Shown here: piece by piece, positions 6,679 to 14,189 of the stretch
Layout: every line of letters begins with the position of its first letter
How positions within the stretch are numbered: position 1 is the stretch's first letter
Assembly (NCBI GenBank): GCA_023443145.1
Contig: JAEZVS010000174.1
Coordinates: 1 to 14,189, forward strand
Direction: 5' to 3'
Length of the DNA: 14,189 nucleotides
DNA from: Bacillota bacterium
GTDB lineage: Bacteria; Bacillota; Peptococcia; Peptococcales; Peptococcaceae
The notes under the pieces: model-generated
Told to the model about the DNA's origin: nothing
What the model saw: only the letters and a program-made list of their open reading frames with translations
Database searches by the model: none
Position numbers and translations under genes: made by a program

Positions 6679-7344
6679 ATGCAAATTGCCATTGACGGTC
6701 CGGCAGGAGCCGGCAAAAGCACCGTTGCACGCCTTTTGGCAGACCGACTGGGGGTGCTTTACGTTGATACCGGCGCCATGTATCGAGCGCTGACGTTGGC
6801 GTGTTTGGAAGCAGAGGTTCCGCCGGAGGAAGGCAACATGTTGACCCATTTGCTTTCTAAGGTGGATATTGCTCTGGAGATTGACCGTGCGGGCGCATTG
6901 CGGGTCGTACTCAATCAGAAAGATGTCAGTGAGCGTATTCGCAACCAGGATGTCAGCAATGCGGTTAGTCAATATAGCGCCCTTTCTTCTGTTCGGCAGA
7001 AGTTGACGGAAGCGCAGCGCACCATAGCAAAAAATCAAGATGTGGTGATGGATGGACGCGATATTGGCAGCGTGGTCTTGCCGGATGCCGATTATAAGTT
7101 TTTTCTGACTGCGTCTGCAAATGAACGGGCGCGCCGCCGTCATCGAGAATGGGCAGAAAAAGGCCGGTCGGTGGATTTTGCTCAGCTCCTCAGCGATATC
7201 ATTCAACGCGACGAAGCAGATAAAAATCGTGCTTTTGCGCCGCTTATTCAAGCAACAGATGCCGTCTTAATAGACAGCGACGGTCGGACTATTGATGATG
7301 TGCTGGAAAAAATATTGTCATTTATTCAAAAAACGCCAAAATAA
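6679..7344 (+). CDS. cmk: Cytidylate kinase
   Basis: This 221-residue cytosolic kinase phosphorylates CMP and dCMP to the diphosphates with ATP, feeding RNA, DNA and phospholipid synthesis. The P-loop GPAGAGKST is at residues 7-15, DTGAMYRA at 30-37 and GRDIG at 126-130. ASANERARRRHRE (145-157) matches the lid region. GGAGG at 6669-6673 stands five bases before the ATG, 14 bases after the flavoprotein stop. In many clostridia cmk lies just ahead of ispH, as here, but the next gene has its own promoter directly after the cmk stop. Confidence 0.96.
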   Translation: MQIAIDGPAGAGKSTVARLLADRLGVLYVDTGAMYRALTLACLEAEVPPEEGNMLTHLLSKVDIALEIDRAGALRVVLNQKDVSERIRNQDVSNAVSQYSALSSVRQKLTEAQRTIAKNQDVVMDGRDIGSVVLPDADYKFFLTASANERARRRHREWAEKGRSVDFAQLLSDIIQRDEADKNRAFAPLIQATDAVLIDSDGRTIDDVLEKILSFIQKTPK

Positions 7345-7347
7345 CAA

Positions 7348-7376
7348 TTGGCTTTACGGTTCATATTCGGTATAAT
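7348..7376 (+). promoter_or_regulatory. Promoter of the ispH-S1 gene
   Basis: TTGGCT at 7348-7353 and a perfect TATAAT at 7371-7376 are separated by 17 bases. The predicted start near 7383 leaves about 30 bases of leader with AAAGGAG at 7402-7408, six bases before the ATG at 7415. Confidence 0.78.
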
Positions 7377-7414
7377 AGAAGGGTCTTTATAGAGGTCTTT
7401 CAAAGGAGTGGCAC

Positions 7415-9469
7415 ATGAAGATAGAAATCGCCAATAATGCCGGTTTTTGCTTCGGCGTGCGTCAAGCCATCGAAAAAGGCGAAGAACTGGCGGCGGAAAA
7501 TCGCGGCGCCATCGCCACGCTGGGGCCCCTCATCCATAATCCTCAGGAAGTGGGGCGATTGGAAAGTTTGGGCATTACGGCCCACGATAGCTTTGACGAT
7601 ATGCATGAGCCCAATGTGCTTCTGCGCACCCACGGAGTGGCGCCGGAAGTCTATGAAGAGGCGGAACGCCGAGGTTTTCATACCTTTGATTGCACCTGTC
7701 CCAAAGTGCAGCATGTGCAAAAAATTGCCAAGCGCCATGCAGATGAAGGCTATCAAGTGTTCATCCTGGGTGATAAGAATCATCCGGAAGTGGAAGGCAT
7801 TGTGGGATGGACAGGTCATTCGGCCATTGTTTTTTTTGATACGGATGAGCTGTCTCGTTTGGCCGGTGGCTATGAAAAAATTTGTCTGGTGTCGCAAACC
7901 ACCGAGAAACTGGCGCGCTTTGAAAGCGCAGTGGCTTATTTAAAAAGCCTGGACCTGGACGATCTTAAAGTGTATAACACCATTTGCGCAGCCACCAGAG
8001 ACAGACAAGAGGACGCCAGCGCGCTGGCAAAAAGAGCCGATCTTATGATTGTGATAGGCGGTTATAACAGCGCCAACACTCGAAAATTGGTGACCATTTG
8101 TGAAGATGCAGGTGCGCCCACCAAGCATGTAGAAAAAGCCGGCGATTTACAAAAAGACTGGTTTACCGGCGTCCGACTAACAGGGTTAACAGCAGGGGCT
8201 TCAACCCCTGACTGGATTATTAGGGAGGTTATTGACACGATGGAAGAATTAACGATGGAACAAGGTTTGGAACAAGGCTATGGTACACTCGATCCCCTCA
8301 ATCTTTATGATGTGGTGACAGGTACCGTCGTCAAAATCAACCCCGATGATGTGATGGTTGATGTAGGCGGTAAATCTGAAGGTGTGGTGCCCAAAAACGA
8401 ATTGTCTTTCCAAAAAGACCCGGTCATTGAAGATGTGGTGAGCGTCGGTGATGAAATTCAAGTGATGGTCATCAAAATGGAAGACAAAGATGGTCACATG
8501 GTGCTTTCTAAAAAACGTGCCGATCAGGAAAAAGCAATGGATACCCTTCAGGAAAAATACGACAATGGCGAAATTATTGAAGCCAAGGTCGTCAGCGATG
8601 TTAAGGGTGGTGTGATTGTCGATATTGGTGCACGCGGATTTGTTCCTGCTTCCCATCTGGACACGAAATACGTTGAAGATATCAAACAATTCGTGGGCAA
8701 TACCTACCGCTTCAAAATCATTGAATTCGATCCCAATCCGGAAAACAGAAAGATCATTCTTTCTCGTCGCGCTTTAATTGAAGAAGAAGAAAAAGAAGCC
8801 AGAGAAAAACTCTGGTCCACCATTGAAGAAGGTCAAACCTTAAAAGGTACGGTTCAGCGCATTGCCAGCTTCGGCGCCTTTGTGGACCTGGGCGGTGTGG
8901 ACGGTCTTCTCCACATTTCCGAAATGGGCTGGGGTCGTGTGAAACAGCCTGCCGATGTGGTGAGCGTGGGCGATGAAATTGAAGTTTATGTGTTGTCTGC
9001 CGATGAAGAAAAAGGCAAAATCAGCTTAAGCCTCAAAAAATTGCTGCCCAATCCTTGGGGAGAAGTGGACAGCCACTACACCGTTGGCGCCACTGTGCAC
9101 GGCAAAGTGGTGCGCATTGCTCCCTTTGGCGCTTTTGTTGCTTTGGAAGACGGCGTAGACGGCTTGGTGCATATTTCTCAGATTTCCTGGGAACACATCG
9201 ACAAAGTGGAAGACGCCCTCTCTGTGGGTGACGAAGTGGATGTGAAAATCTTAGAAGTGGATAAGGAACGTAAACGCATCAGCCTTTCCATTAAAGAACT
9301 GAAAGAGCGCCCGGTTTCTGAAGCCCCCAAACAAAAACCTCGCCGCGAAGCACGTCCCAAGACAGACGTGCCTGTGGTTAACGAATCCATCTCTACCGAT
9401 TTGAGCGATGTATTCGGACAATTCTTAGACAACTCCGAAAGTGCAGACGACGAACAATCGGCTGAATAA
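7415..9469 (+). CDS. ispH-rpsA: IspH (HMBPP reductase) fused to a four-domain ribosomal protein S1
   Basis: One 684-residue polypeptide with two functions. Residues 1-275 are IspH, the iron-sulfur enzyme that makes IPP and DMAPP in the last MEP step. The cluster ligands are Cys12 (GFCFGV), Cys95 (DCTCPKV) and Cys191 (TICAAT). Substrate contacts His41, His73, His123, acid Glu125, Ser219/Asn221 (NSANT) and Ser263 (GASTP) are all present. Residues about 297-366, 383-453, 471-541 and 556-627 are four S1 RNA-binding domains, with typical FGAFVDL...DGLLHIS and FGAFVAL...DGLVHIS in the last two. A polar tail follows. Such fusions are known in Clostridia and relatives; the S1 half probably aids translation initiation. 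It is a single-gene transcription unit. A Shine-Dalgarno and in-frame ATG at the domain junction may also give S1 alone (see 8223-8242). Confidence 0.95.
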   Translation: MKIEIANNAGFCFGVRQAIEKGEELAAENRGAIATLGPLIHNPQEVGRLESLGITAHDSFDDMHEPNVLLRTHGVAPEVYEEAERRGFHTFDCTCPKVQHVQKIAKRHADEGYQVFILGDKNHPEVEGIVGWTGHSAIVFFDTDELSRLAGGYEKICLVSQTTEKLARFESAVAYLKSLDLDDLKVYNTICAATRDRQEDASALAKRADLMIVIGGYNSANTRKLVTICEDAGAPTKHVEKAGDLQKDWFTGVRLTGLTAGASTPDWIIREVIDTMEELTMEQGLEQGYGTLDPLNLYDVVTGTVVKINPDDVMVDVGGKSEGVVPKNELSFQKDPVIEDVVSVGDEIQVMVIKMEDKDGHMVLSKKRADQEKAMDTLQEKYDNGEIIEAKVVSDVKGGVIVDIGARGFVPASHLDTKYVEDIKQFVGNTYRFKIIEFDPNPENRKIILSRRALIEEEEKEAREKLWSTIEEGQTLKGTVQRIASFGAFVDLGGVDGLLHISEMGWGRVKQPADVVSVGDEIEVYVLSADEEKGKISLSLKKLLPNPWGEVDSHYTVGATVHGKVVRIAPFGAFVALEDGVDGLVHISQISWEHIDKVEDALSVGDEVDVKILEVDKERKRISLSIKELKERPVSEAPKQKPRREARPKTDVPVVNESISTDLSDVFGQFLDNSESADDEQSAE
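8223..8242 (+). promoter_or_regulatory. Possible internal translation start for free S1
   Basis: GGGAGG at 8223-8228 runs into GGAGGTTAT, close to the full anti-Shine-Dalgarno complement, and is followed after 11 bases by an in-frame ATG at 8240 (Met276). This is exactly the IspH-S1 junction. The product would be 409 residues with all four S1 domains. The spacing is longer than ideal. Confidence 0.4.
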
Positions 9470-9480
9470 TTTGCACACCT

Positions 9481-9519
9481 ACTGCCTGCACTCGGCGCGT
9501 CCGAGTGCAGGCAGTTTTT
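9481..9519 (+). terminator. Strong rho-independent terminator after ispH-S1
   Basis: A 15-bp perfect stem (9481-9495 with 9501-9515) closes on CGCGT and is followed by TTTTATTTT. It starts 12 bases after the stop and separates this gene from the next operon. Confidence 0.95.
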
Positions 9520-9549
9520 ATTTTGTCTGACTGTGTGTTGTGCTTGTGT

Positions 9550-9578
9550 TTGGCGCAAAGGGGCAGTTGTGGTATGAT
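9550..9578 (+). promoter_or_regulatory. Promoter of the Asp23-nusB-xseAB-ispA-dxs operon
   Basis: TTGGCG at 9550-9555 and TATGAT at 9573-9578 are 17 bases apart, with TG at 9570-9571 giving an extended -10 (TGGTATGAT). The predicted start near 9585 leaves under 20 bases of leader. Confidence 0.7.
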
Positions 9579-9602
9579 GGATAAAATGGGGGTGCAAGAC
9601 GC

Positions 9603-10064
9603 GTGGAAGATAAGAAATCGACGGTCGGTAAAAAAGAAAAGAAAATCGATAAAAAGGCAGAGAAAAAGTCGGAAATTCTATACAATACATCGGAATGGGG
9701 CGCCATCCGGGTGGATGAAGAAGTGGTGAGCGCCATCACAGCCTATACAACGCTTGCCACCGATGGGGTGGCCGATATGCAAGGTGGTATGACCGATGGC
9801 ATTACCGAAATGTTCGGCAAAAAAACGCCGGGCAAAGGGGTGCGCTTGGAACATGGCCCCGAAGGACTTTTTATTGATGTGAGCATCTTGGCCCATTACG
9901 GCTATGCCATTCCTGATCTGGCTTTTCACATTCAGAAAACAGTGAAAGAGCAGGTGTACCGCATGACGGGTCTTTCCGTCTCGGCAGTCAATGTGACGGT
10001 GCAAGGACTGGTTTTTGGGGCAGGAGATAAGGCAGCGCCTTTAGAGGAGGACGCACATGAATGA
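9603..10064 (+). CDS. Asp23/Gls24 family envelope-stress protein
   Basis: A 153-residue member of the Asp23/Gls24 family, small proteins of Gram-positive bacteria linked to envelope stress and often peripheral to the membrane. The first 24 residues are extremely rich in Lys and Glu. The conserved domain follows from about residue 30: IRVDEEVVSAITAYTTLATDGVADM, then GKGVRLEHGPEGLFIDVSI, then IQKTVKEQVYRMTGL and VNVTVQGLVF. The start is a GTG with only a G-run (9588-9592) as ribosome site; the nearby ATGs at 9574, 9577 and 9586 are in another frame. The stop overlaps nusB by eight bases. Placement of an Asp23 gene just before nusB is common in Firmicutes. The precise role of this copy is unknown. 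Confidence 0.9.
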   Translation: MEDKKSTVGKKEKKIDKKAEKKSEILYNTSEWGAIRVDEEVVSAITAYTTLATDGVADMQGGMTDGITEMFGKKTPGKGVRLEHGPEGLFIDVSILAHYGYAIPDLAFHIQKTVKEQVYRMTGLSVSAVNVTVQGLVFGAGDKAAPLEEDAHE

Positions 10065-10755
10065 ATGGCGCCAACTGGCACGCCGCTTGGCATTTTTGTT
10101 GATATATGAAGGAGATATGGGTCAACGGGGGATTGATGAACGGCTGGCTGTGCTTCAAGATGCAGGGGCTTTGGCAGATCTCACTGAAGTGTCCGGATTT
10201 TATGAAGAGACGCCTGCCGATCAACTTGCCCTTTGGCAGAACGCAATTGCCGTAAATCTTTCCCAGGCTTCACCCAATGCGTTCACATCAGCTGATGATG
10301 AAACAGCAGCTGCAAAAGCGGTTGCATCCCACGACGAGATGATTCTTCGCGAGGATGCCCCGGACCAGAGCGGCTGCGCGCAAGGTGCCGATGCGGCACA
10401 CAAGGGCACCTTGGATGAAAAGGTATCTCCTGCGCACAATAAAGAAATGAAAGCAGTATTGGAGGCCTTGGCTTTTATTGATCAAGCTGTGCGCGGGGTG
10501 GCGGCGCATCAGTCGGCCATTGATGAAGTGGTGAGTGAACACGCACGCCATTGGCGCATCACGCGCATGCATTCGGCAGATCGCAGCATTTTACGCTTGG
10601 GCACGTGGGAGCTGCTTTTCAGCCCGGATGCCAAAGATGCGGCGTTGGTTATAAATGAAGCGGTGGAACTGGCTAAAATTTACGGCGAAGACGACTCGTA
10701 TAAATTCGTCAACGCTATTTTAGATGCGGCGTATAAAAAGGAGCGGCCTCTATGA
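10057..10755 (+). CDS. nusB: Transcription antitermination factor NusB with an internal extension
   Basis: NusB binds boxA RNA with S10 (NusE) and supports antitermination of rRNA operons. The protein is 232 residues, whereas typical NusB is about 130-150. The N-terminal helix is recognisable (RRLAFLLIYEGDM, 9-21), and the C-terminal core is complete: IDQAVRG (141-147), HWRITRMHSADRSILRLGTWELL (165-187), VINEAVELAKIYG (198-210) and YKFVNAILD (215-223). The excess, about 75 residues, lies between them (roughly 60-132), is rich in Ala, Asp, Glu and Ser and looks unstructured. There is no frameshift, so it is translated as part of the protein. GGAGG at 10046-10050 sets the start. It overlaps the Asp23 stop by eight bases and xseA by four (ATGA). 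Confidence 0.9.
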   Translation: MNEWRQLARRLAFLLIYEGDMGQRGIDERLAVLQDAGALADLTEVSGFYEETPADQLALWQNAIAVNLSQASPNAFTSADDETAAAKAVASHDEMILREDAPDQSGCAQGADAAHKGTLDEKVSPAHNKEMKAVLEALAFIDQAVRGVAAHQSAIDEVVSEHARHWRITRMHSADRSILRLGTWELLFSPDAKDAALVINEAVELAKIYGEDDSYKFVNAILDAAYKKERPL

Positions 10756-11963
10756 TTTGGCAGGTGTCGGCATTGAATCGCCACATCAAACAATTGTTGG
10801 AACAAGACGGTGCTTTGGCCCATTTGCACCTGGAAGGTGAATTGGCCAATTTTAAGCGGCAACGCACCAGCGGTCATTGCTATTTTTCTCTAAAAGACGC
10901 CCATGCGTCCGTATCGTGCGTGATGTTTCGTTCGGCGGCAGCCAAACTTCTCTTTGATCCTGTTGACGGCACCCAAGTGGTGGTGCGAGGCATGGTGTCG
11001 GTTTACGAAAAAAATGGCGCTTACCAAGTGTATGTGGATCAGATGATTGATGCCGGGCGCGGATTTTTACAGCTCCAGTATGAAGCTCTGAAGAAAAAAT
11101 TGGCTGCAGAGGGTGTTTTTCGCGATGGGGAGACACGGCGCCCGTTGCCGGTTTTTCCTCAAAAGGTGGGGTTGGTGACCTCGCCCACGGGAGCGGTCAT
11201 CCGTGATATGGTGACGGTGATGCGTCGCCGTTATCCCGGTGTGCAGATTCTTCTGGCACCGGCCATTGTGCAAGGCGCAGAGGGAGCGGTTTCCATAAAT
11301 GCCGCTTTGAAAGCGCTTTATGAGCGTGACGACGTAGATCTGATCATTTTGGCTCGCGGCGGTGGCAGTCAGGAAGACCTCTGGTGCTTTAATGAAGAAG
11401 CGGTGGTACGTCAGGTGCGTCAAAGTCCGGTGCCGATTATCAGCGCCATCGGCCATGAAACAGATTGGACCCTCTGTGACTACGCGGCCGATTTGCGTGC
11501 CGGCACCCCTTCTATTGCTGCAGAACAAGCTGTGCCCGATGGACGGGCGCTTCTGGACGCGGTGCGAGAGAAACAACGGCTTATGGCCTTGGCGTTATCC
11601 AAACAAGGGGCATTGGCACGGGCGCAATTGGATCGGCGTCTGGCCCACCCTGTGTTCAGCCGTCCCGATTCGCTTATTAAAATGCAGCGCCAGGCTTTGG
11701 ATGAACGTGTTTTTCAGCTGGATGAAGGGTTGTCGCGATTTCTTGAGCGCAGAAAAGAAGTTCTGTATCGCGCACGTGCACGATTGGAGGCCTTGAATCC
11801 GCTGGCTGTTTTAAACCGCGGTTATGCTTACGTGTCTCGAGAGAGCGACGGGGCGTTGGTGAAGCAGGTGGATGATTTGCAGCCGGGGGACGAGGTGCGT
11901 CTTCATCTTTCTGACGGCAACTGGCTGGCTGAGGTGCGCACGGCCCGGAGGAAGGACAATTAG
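10752..11963 (+). CDS. xseA: Exodeoxyribonuclease VII large subunit
   Basis: A 403-residue catalytic subunit of exonuclease VII, which degrades single-stranded DNA from both ends and works in the cytosol with several XseB subunits. An N-terminal OB fold binds DNA (about 1-100, with GHCYFSLKD at 41-49). The catalytic region has LVTSPTGAVIRDM (141-153), ARGGGSQEDLWCFNEE (201-216) and GHETDWTLCDYAADLRAG (234-251) followed by TPSIAAE. A helical segment of about 265-350 leads to the C-terminal NRGYAYV motif. Its length is slightly below E. coli XseA. The start ATG overlaps the nusB stop as ATGA, and xseB begins two bases after its stop, so production of the two subunits is likely coupled. Confidence 0.97.
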   Translation: MIWQVSALNRHIKQLLEQDGALAHLHLEGELANFKRQRTSGHCYFSLKDAHASVSCVMFRSAAAKLLFDPVDGTQVVVRGMVSVYEKNGAYQVYVDQMIDAGRGFLQLQYEALKKKLAAEGVFRDGETRRPLPVFPQKVGLVTSPTGAVIRDMVTVMRRRYPGVQILLAPAIVQGAEGAVSINAALKALYERDDVDLIILARGGGSQEDLWCFNEEAVVRQVRQSPVPIISAIGHETDWTLCDYAADLRAGTPSIAAEQAVPDGRALLDAVREKQRLMALALSKQGALARAQLDRRLAHPVFSRPDSLIKMQRQALDERVFQLDEGLSRFLERRKEVLYRARARLEALNPLAVLNRGYAYVSRESDGALVKQVDDLQPGDEVRLHLSDGNWLAEVRTARRKDN

Positions 11964-11965
11964 AC

Positions 11966-12196
11966 ATGGACGAAAAAAAATCATTTGAAACGGCATTGGC
12001 CGAACTGGATAAGGTATTAAAGGCTCTGCAGGAAGGCGACATCCCTCTGGAAGACGCCATCGATCAATATCGGTACGGCGTGGCCATGGCGAAACTTTGT
12101 GAAGAGAAACTGACGCAAGTAGAAAAAGAAATTGCTCTTTTGTCGGACGGCAAAGAAAGTCCCTTCGTTGTGGAAGCAGGTGAGCGCCATGAGTAA
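11966..12196 (+). CDS. xseB: Exodeoxyribonuclease VII small subunit
   Basis: A 76-residue helical subunit of exonuclease VII, the usual size. SFETALAELDKVLKALQ at 6-22 and GDIPLEDAIDQYRYGVAM at 24-41 are the family signature, followed by CEEKLTQVEKEI. It binds the helical arm of XseA. The ribosome site is within the end of xseA (GGAGGAAGG at 11947-11955). Its last codons overlap the ispA start by eight bases. Confidence 0.95.
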   Translation: MDEKKSFETALAELDKVLKALQEGDIPLEDAIDQYRYGVAMAKLCEEKLTQVEKEIALLSDGKESPFVVEAGERHE

Positions 12197-13067
12197 AGCC
12201 CAAATGAAGGCTTACGCTGCACGGGTCAATGAAGTGCTGACCACGCTCATTTCGTCGGACGATCCGCGTATGGAGCGCATCATTTCGGCTATGAATTACA
12301 GCTTGATGGCCGGAGGCAAACGCTTGCGCCCGGTTTTGATGATGGCTTGCTGCGAAGCCTGCGGCGGCACTGTAAATGATGATGTGGTGCGTGTGGCTTC
12401 AGCGCTGGAATGCGTGCACACTTATTCCTTGGTGCACGACGATCTTCCGGGGATGGATAACGACAGTCTGCGCCGCGGCAAGCCCACCAACCATGTGGTT
12501 TATGGTGAAGCCATGGCCATCTTGGCCGGCGATGGTCTTTTAACGGAGGGGTTTAGCCTTATTTCTCAATATGCCCCCGATGCGGCCACGGCTGCTGGTC
12601 TCATGGCCGAGCTGGCTTATGGCGCCGGTTGGCGCGGAATGGTGGGTGGTCAAGCTCAAGATATTTTGTGCGAAGGTCGTGAAATCGATGCCCTCACCAT
12701 GCGGTGGATTCACGCCCACAAAACCGGCGCCCTCATCATCACCGCTTGCAGAATGGGGGCCATTTTAGCGGGGGCTGATGCTTCTCACCTGGAAGCCCTC
12801 ACCCGATACGGCACCCAATTGGGCCTGGCATTTCAAATCACCGACGATATTTTAGATGTGGTGGGCGATGCGGAAAAGATGGGCAAAACCTTAGGTAAAG
12901 ATGAAGCGGTTCAAAAGGCCACCTATCCCGCACTTTTCGGTTTGGATGAATCGCGCCGTCTGGCGGCGCAGGCGGTTGCAGAGGCAAAAGATGCTTTGGC
13001 GGAATTTGGCGCTGAAGCCGACTTTTTGCATTGGCTGGCCGATTACGTGTATCAAAGACAACAATAG
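12189..13067 (+). CDS. ispA: Polyprenyl synthase, probably farnesyl diphosphate synthase
   Basis: Predicted to condense IPP with DMAPP and GPP to form farnesyl diphosphate, the precursor of undecaprenyl and quinone side chains. Counting from the ATG at 12189 it has 292 residues, a normal IspA length. The first Asp-rich motif is DDLPGMD (84-90), the second DDILD (219-223). GGKRLRP (42-48), GKPTNH near 98 and GGQAQD near 153 are also present. The frame is open upstream to an ATG at 12132, but that would add 19 residues without family similarity and lies deep in xseB; 12189 has AGGTGA at 12178-12183 and gives the usual N-terminus. The aromatic and small residues ahead of the first motif (HTYSLVHDD) fit a short-chain product. 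C15 rather than C20 is inferred. Confidence 0.93.
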   Translation: MSKAQMKAYAARVNEVLTTLISSDDPRMERIISAMNYSLMAGGKRLRPVLMMACCEACGGTVNDDVVRVASALECVHTYSLVHDDLPGMDNDSLRRGKPTNHVVYGEAMAILAGDGLLTEGFSLISQYAPDAATAAGLMAELAYGAGWRGMVGGQAQDILCEGREIDALTMRWIHAHKTGALIITACRMGAILAGADASHLEALTRYGTQLGLAFQITDDILDVVGDAEKMGKTLGKDEAVQKATYPALFGLDESRRLAAQAVAEAKDALAEFGAEADFLHWLADYVYQRQQ

Positions 13068-13077
13068 GAGGATGGCC

Positions 13078-14189
13078 ATGCTGGAGAACATTCAATCGCC
13101 CGAAGATATAAAAAAATATTCCCCGGAAGCGCTTAACCGCTTGGCAAGAGAGATTCGCACCCGATTGATTCAGGTGACGTCTCAAAACGGCGGCCATCTG
13201 GCGCCCAACTTGGGTGTGGTGGAGTTGACGCTGGCACTTCACAAAGTCTTTCAAGCCCCTACAGATCAAATTGTGTGGGATGTGGGGCACCAAAGCTATG
13301 TGCATAAATTGCTCACCGGTCGAAGTGATGCTTTTTTCGATACGTTGCGTACCTATGGCGGGATGAGCGGTTTTCCCAAACGCCATGAAAGCCCTTATGA
13401 CACCTTCGGCACCGGTCATGCCAGCACGTCGATATCCGCAGCCACAGGCTTTGCGTTGGCGCGAGATTTAAGAGGAGAGCGCCACAATGTGGTGGCGGTC
13501 ATCGGTGATGGCGCCTTTACCGGAGGCATGGTCTATGAAGCCATGAACTTTGCCGGTCACCTGGGCCTGAAACTGATGGTGGTCTTAAACGATAATGAAA
13601 TGTCCATTGAAAAAAATGTGGGCGGTTTAAGCAACACCCTCACCCGCATGCGCACCGATCCCAATTATCAGCGTGCCAAAGAAGATTTAGACGCCACCTT
13701 AAAGCGCATTCCCACGGTGGGTCCGCGTATGGCCGATATGGCCGATCGCATGAAAGACACCATGAAGTATCTTCTGGTGCCGGGCAGTTTTTTTGAAGAG
13801 TTGGGCTTTAAATATTACGGACCTGTGAATGGCCATGATGTGGAAGCCTTGGTGCGCGTGATGAACAATGCCAAAAAACTGGATCGGCCGGTGCTTATTC
13901 ATGCCATTACCCAAAAAGGGAGAGGGTATTGGCCGGCAGAGCGTCGTCCCGATCGATTTCACGGCACCGGTGCTTTTGAAATTAAAACCGGTGAGGCGCC
14001 TAAAAAGAAGGCGCCTGCTTATACGGATGTATTTGCGCAAACGCTTATTCGTCTGGCAAAAGACGATCCGCGCATTTGTGCCATTACGGCAGCAATGGGG
14101 TCCGGCACGGGGGTTGCAAAATTCCGTGAGGTCTATCCCACCCGCAGCTTTGACGTCGGCATTGCTGAGGAACATGCCACCACCATGGC
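13078..14189 (+). CDS. dxs: 1-deoxy-D-xylulose-5-phosphate synthase, N-terminal part (3' end outside window)
   Basis: Dxs joins pyruvate and glyceraldehyde 3-phosphate with thiamine diphosphate in the first MEP step; its product also feeds thiamine and pyridoxal synthesis. The window holds about 370 of roughly 620 codons. Visible are GGHLAPNLGVVEL, VWDVGHQSYVHKLLTGR, the TPP motif GDGAFTGG (143-150) through LNDNEMSI, and catalytic Glu364 in GIAEEHA just before the edge. Two in-frame ATGs exist at 13072 and 13078; AGGAGG at 13066-13071 abuts the first and stands six bases before the second, so 13078 is chosen. It lies ten bases after ispA in the same operon. Confidence 0.96.
   Translation, partial: MLENIQSPEDIKKYSPEALNRLAREIRTRLIQVTSQNGGHLAPNLGVVELTLALHKVFQAPTDQIVWDVGHQSYVHKLLTGRSDAFFDTLRTYGGMSGFPKRHESPYDTFGTGHASTSISAATGFALARDLRGERHNVVAVIGDGAFTGGMVYEAMNFAGHLGLKLMVVLNDNEMSIEKNVGGLSNTLTRMRTDPNYQRAKEDLDATLKRIPTVGPRMADMADRMKDTMKYLLVPGSFFEELGFKYYGPVNGHDVEALVRVMNNAKKLDRPVLIHAITQKGRGYWPAERRPDRFHGTGAFEIKTGEAPKKKAPAYTDVFAQTLIRLAKDDPRICAITAAMGSGTGVAKFREVYPTRSFDVGIAEEHATTM

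Noticed and set aside
6532..7251. A 239-codon open frame on the minus strand opposite cmk
   Set aside because: It is antisense to a clear cytidylate kinase and the end of the flavoprotein gene, and its translation has no recognisable family motifs.
7382..7400. Short direct repeat GGTCTTT in the ispH-S1 leader
   Set aside because: Two copies of seven bases in a short leader carry little information and suggest no mechanism.
12132..12188. Upstream ATG 12132 as the ispA start
   Set aside because: The extra 19 residues do not resemble IspA, overlap xseB heavily and lack a ribosome site; ATG 12189 gives the normal family N-terminus.
13699..14175. A 158-codon minus-strand frame opposite dxs
   Set aside because: The plus strand encodes canonical Dxs throughout; the antisense frame is a by-product of codon bias.

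Overview
The window looks like chromosome of a Gram-positive anaerobe (Bacillota, clostridial or peptococcal type). Evidence: an RNase Y tail, an Asp23/Gls24 protein, a single polypeptide joining IspH to ribosomal protein S1 domains (a fusion known from Clostridia and relatives), the gene order nusB-xseA-xseB-ispA-dxs, and strong GGAGG ribosome binding sites. Species cannot be fixed from sequence alone.

Layout. (1) 1-396: 3' end of rny and its terminator. (2) 559-1613: a menA-type UbiA prenyltransferase gene with its own promoter, broken by an exact 29-bp tandem duplication that shifts the frame. (3) 1623-4906, minus strand: an AT-rich three-gene operon transcribed as NhaC-family transporter, then YheO/DauR-type regulator, then D-cysteine desulfhydrase. 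It has a near-consensus promoter, a repeated leader motif that could be an operator, and a UUCG-loop terminator. (4) 4921-5419: about 500 bases with no recognised gene. (5) 5298-7344: an HI0933/BaiN-type flavoprotein and cmk, 14 bases apart. (6) 7348-9519: the ispH-S1 fusion as a single-gene unit with its own promoter and a very strong terminator. (7) 9550 to the window end: a tightly packed operon of Asp23, nusB, xseA, xseB, ispA and dxs, with neighbours overlapping or 2-10 bases apart; dxs runs off the edge.

How the genes fit together. Dxs (first step) and IspH (last step) of the MEP pathway, IspA (farnesyl diphosphate synthesis) and MenA (prenyl transfer in menaquinone synthesis) are four steps of isoprenoid supply. 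They sit among core RNA and DNA functions: RNase Y, S1, NusB and exonuclease VII. The minus-strand operon stands apart in base composition and role and looks like an acquired module for importing and degrading a D-amino acid, most likely D-cysteine, giving pyruvate, ammonia and sulfide.

Most worth a second look: the 29-bp duplication in menA, the D-amino-acid operon with its leader repeat, a Shine-Dalgarno plus ATG inside ispH-S1 that could release a free S1 protein, and a NusB enlarged by an internal linker. I found no CRISPR array, tRNA, rRNA, transposase or phage gene.
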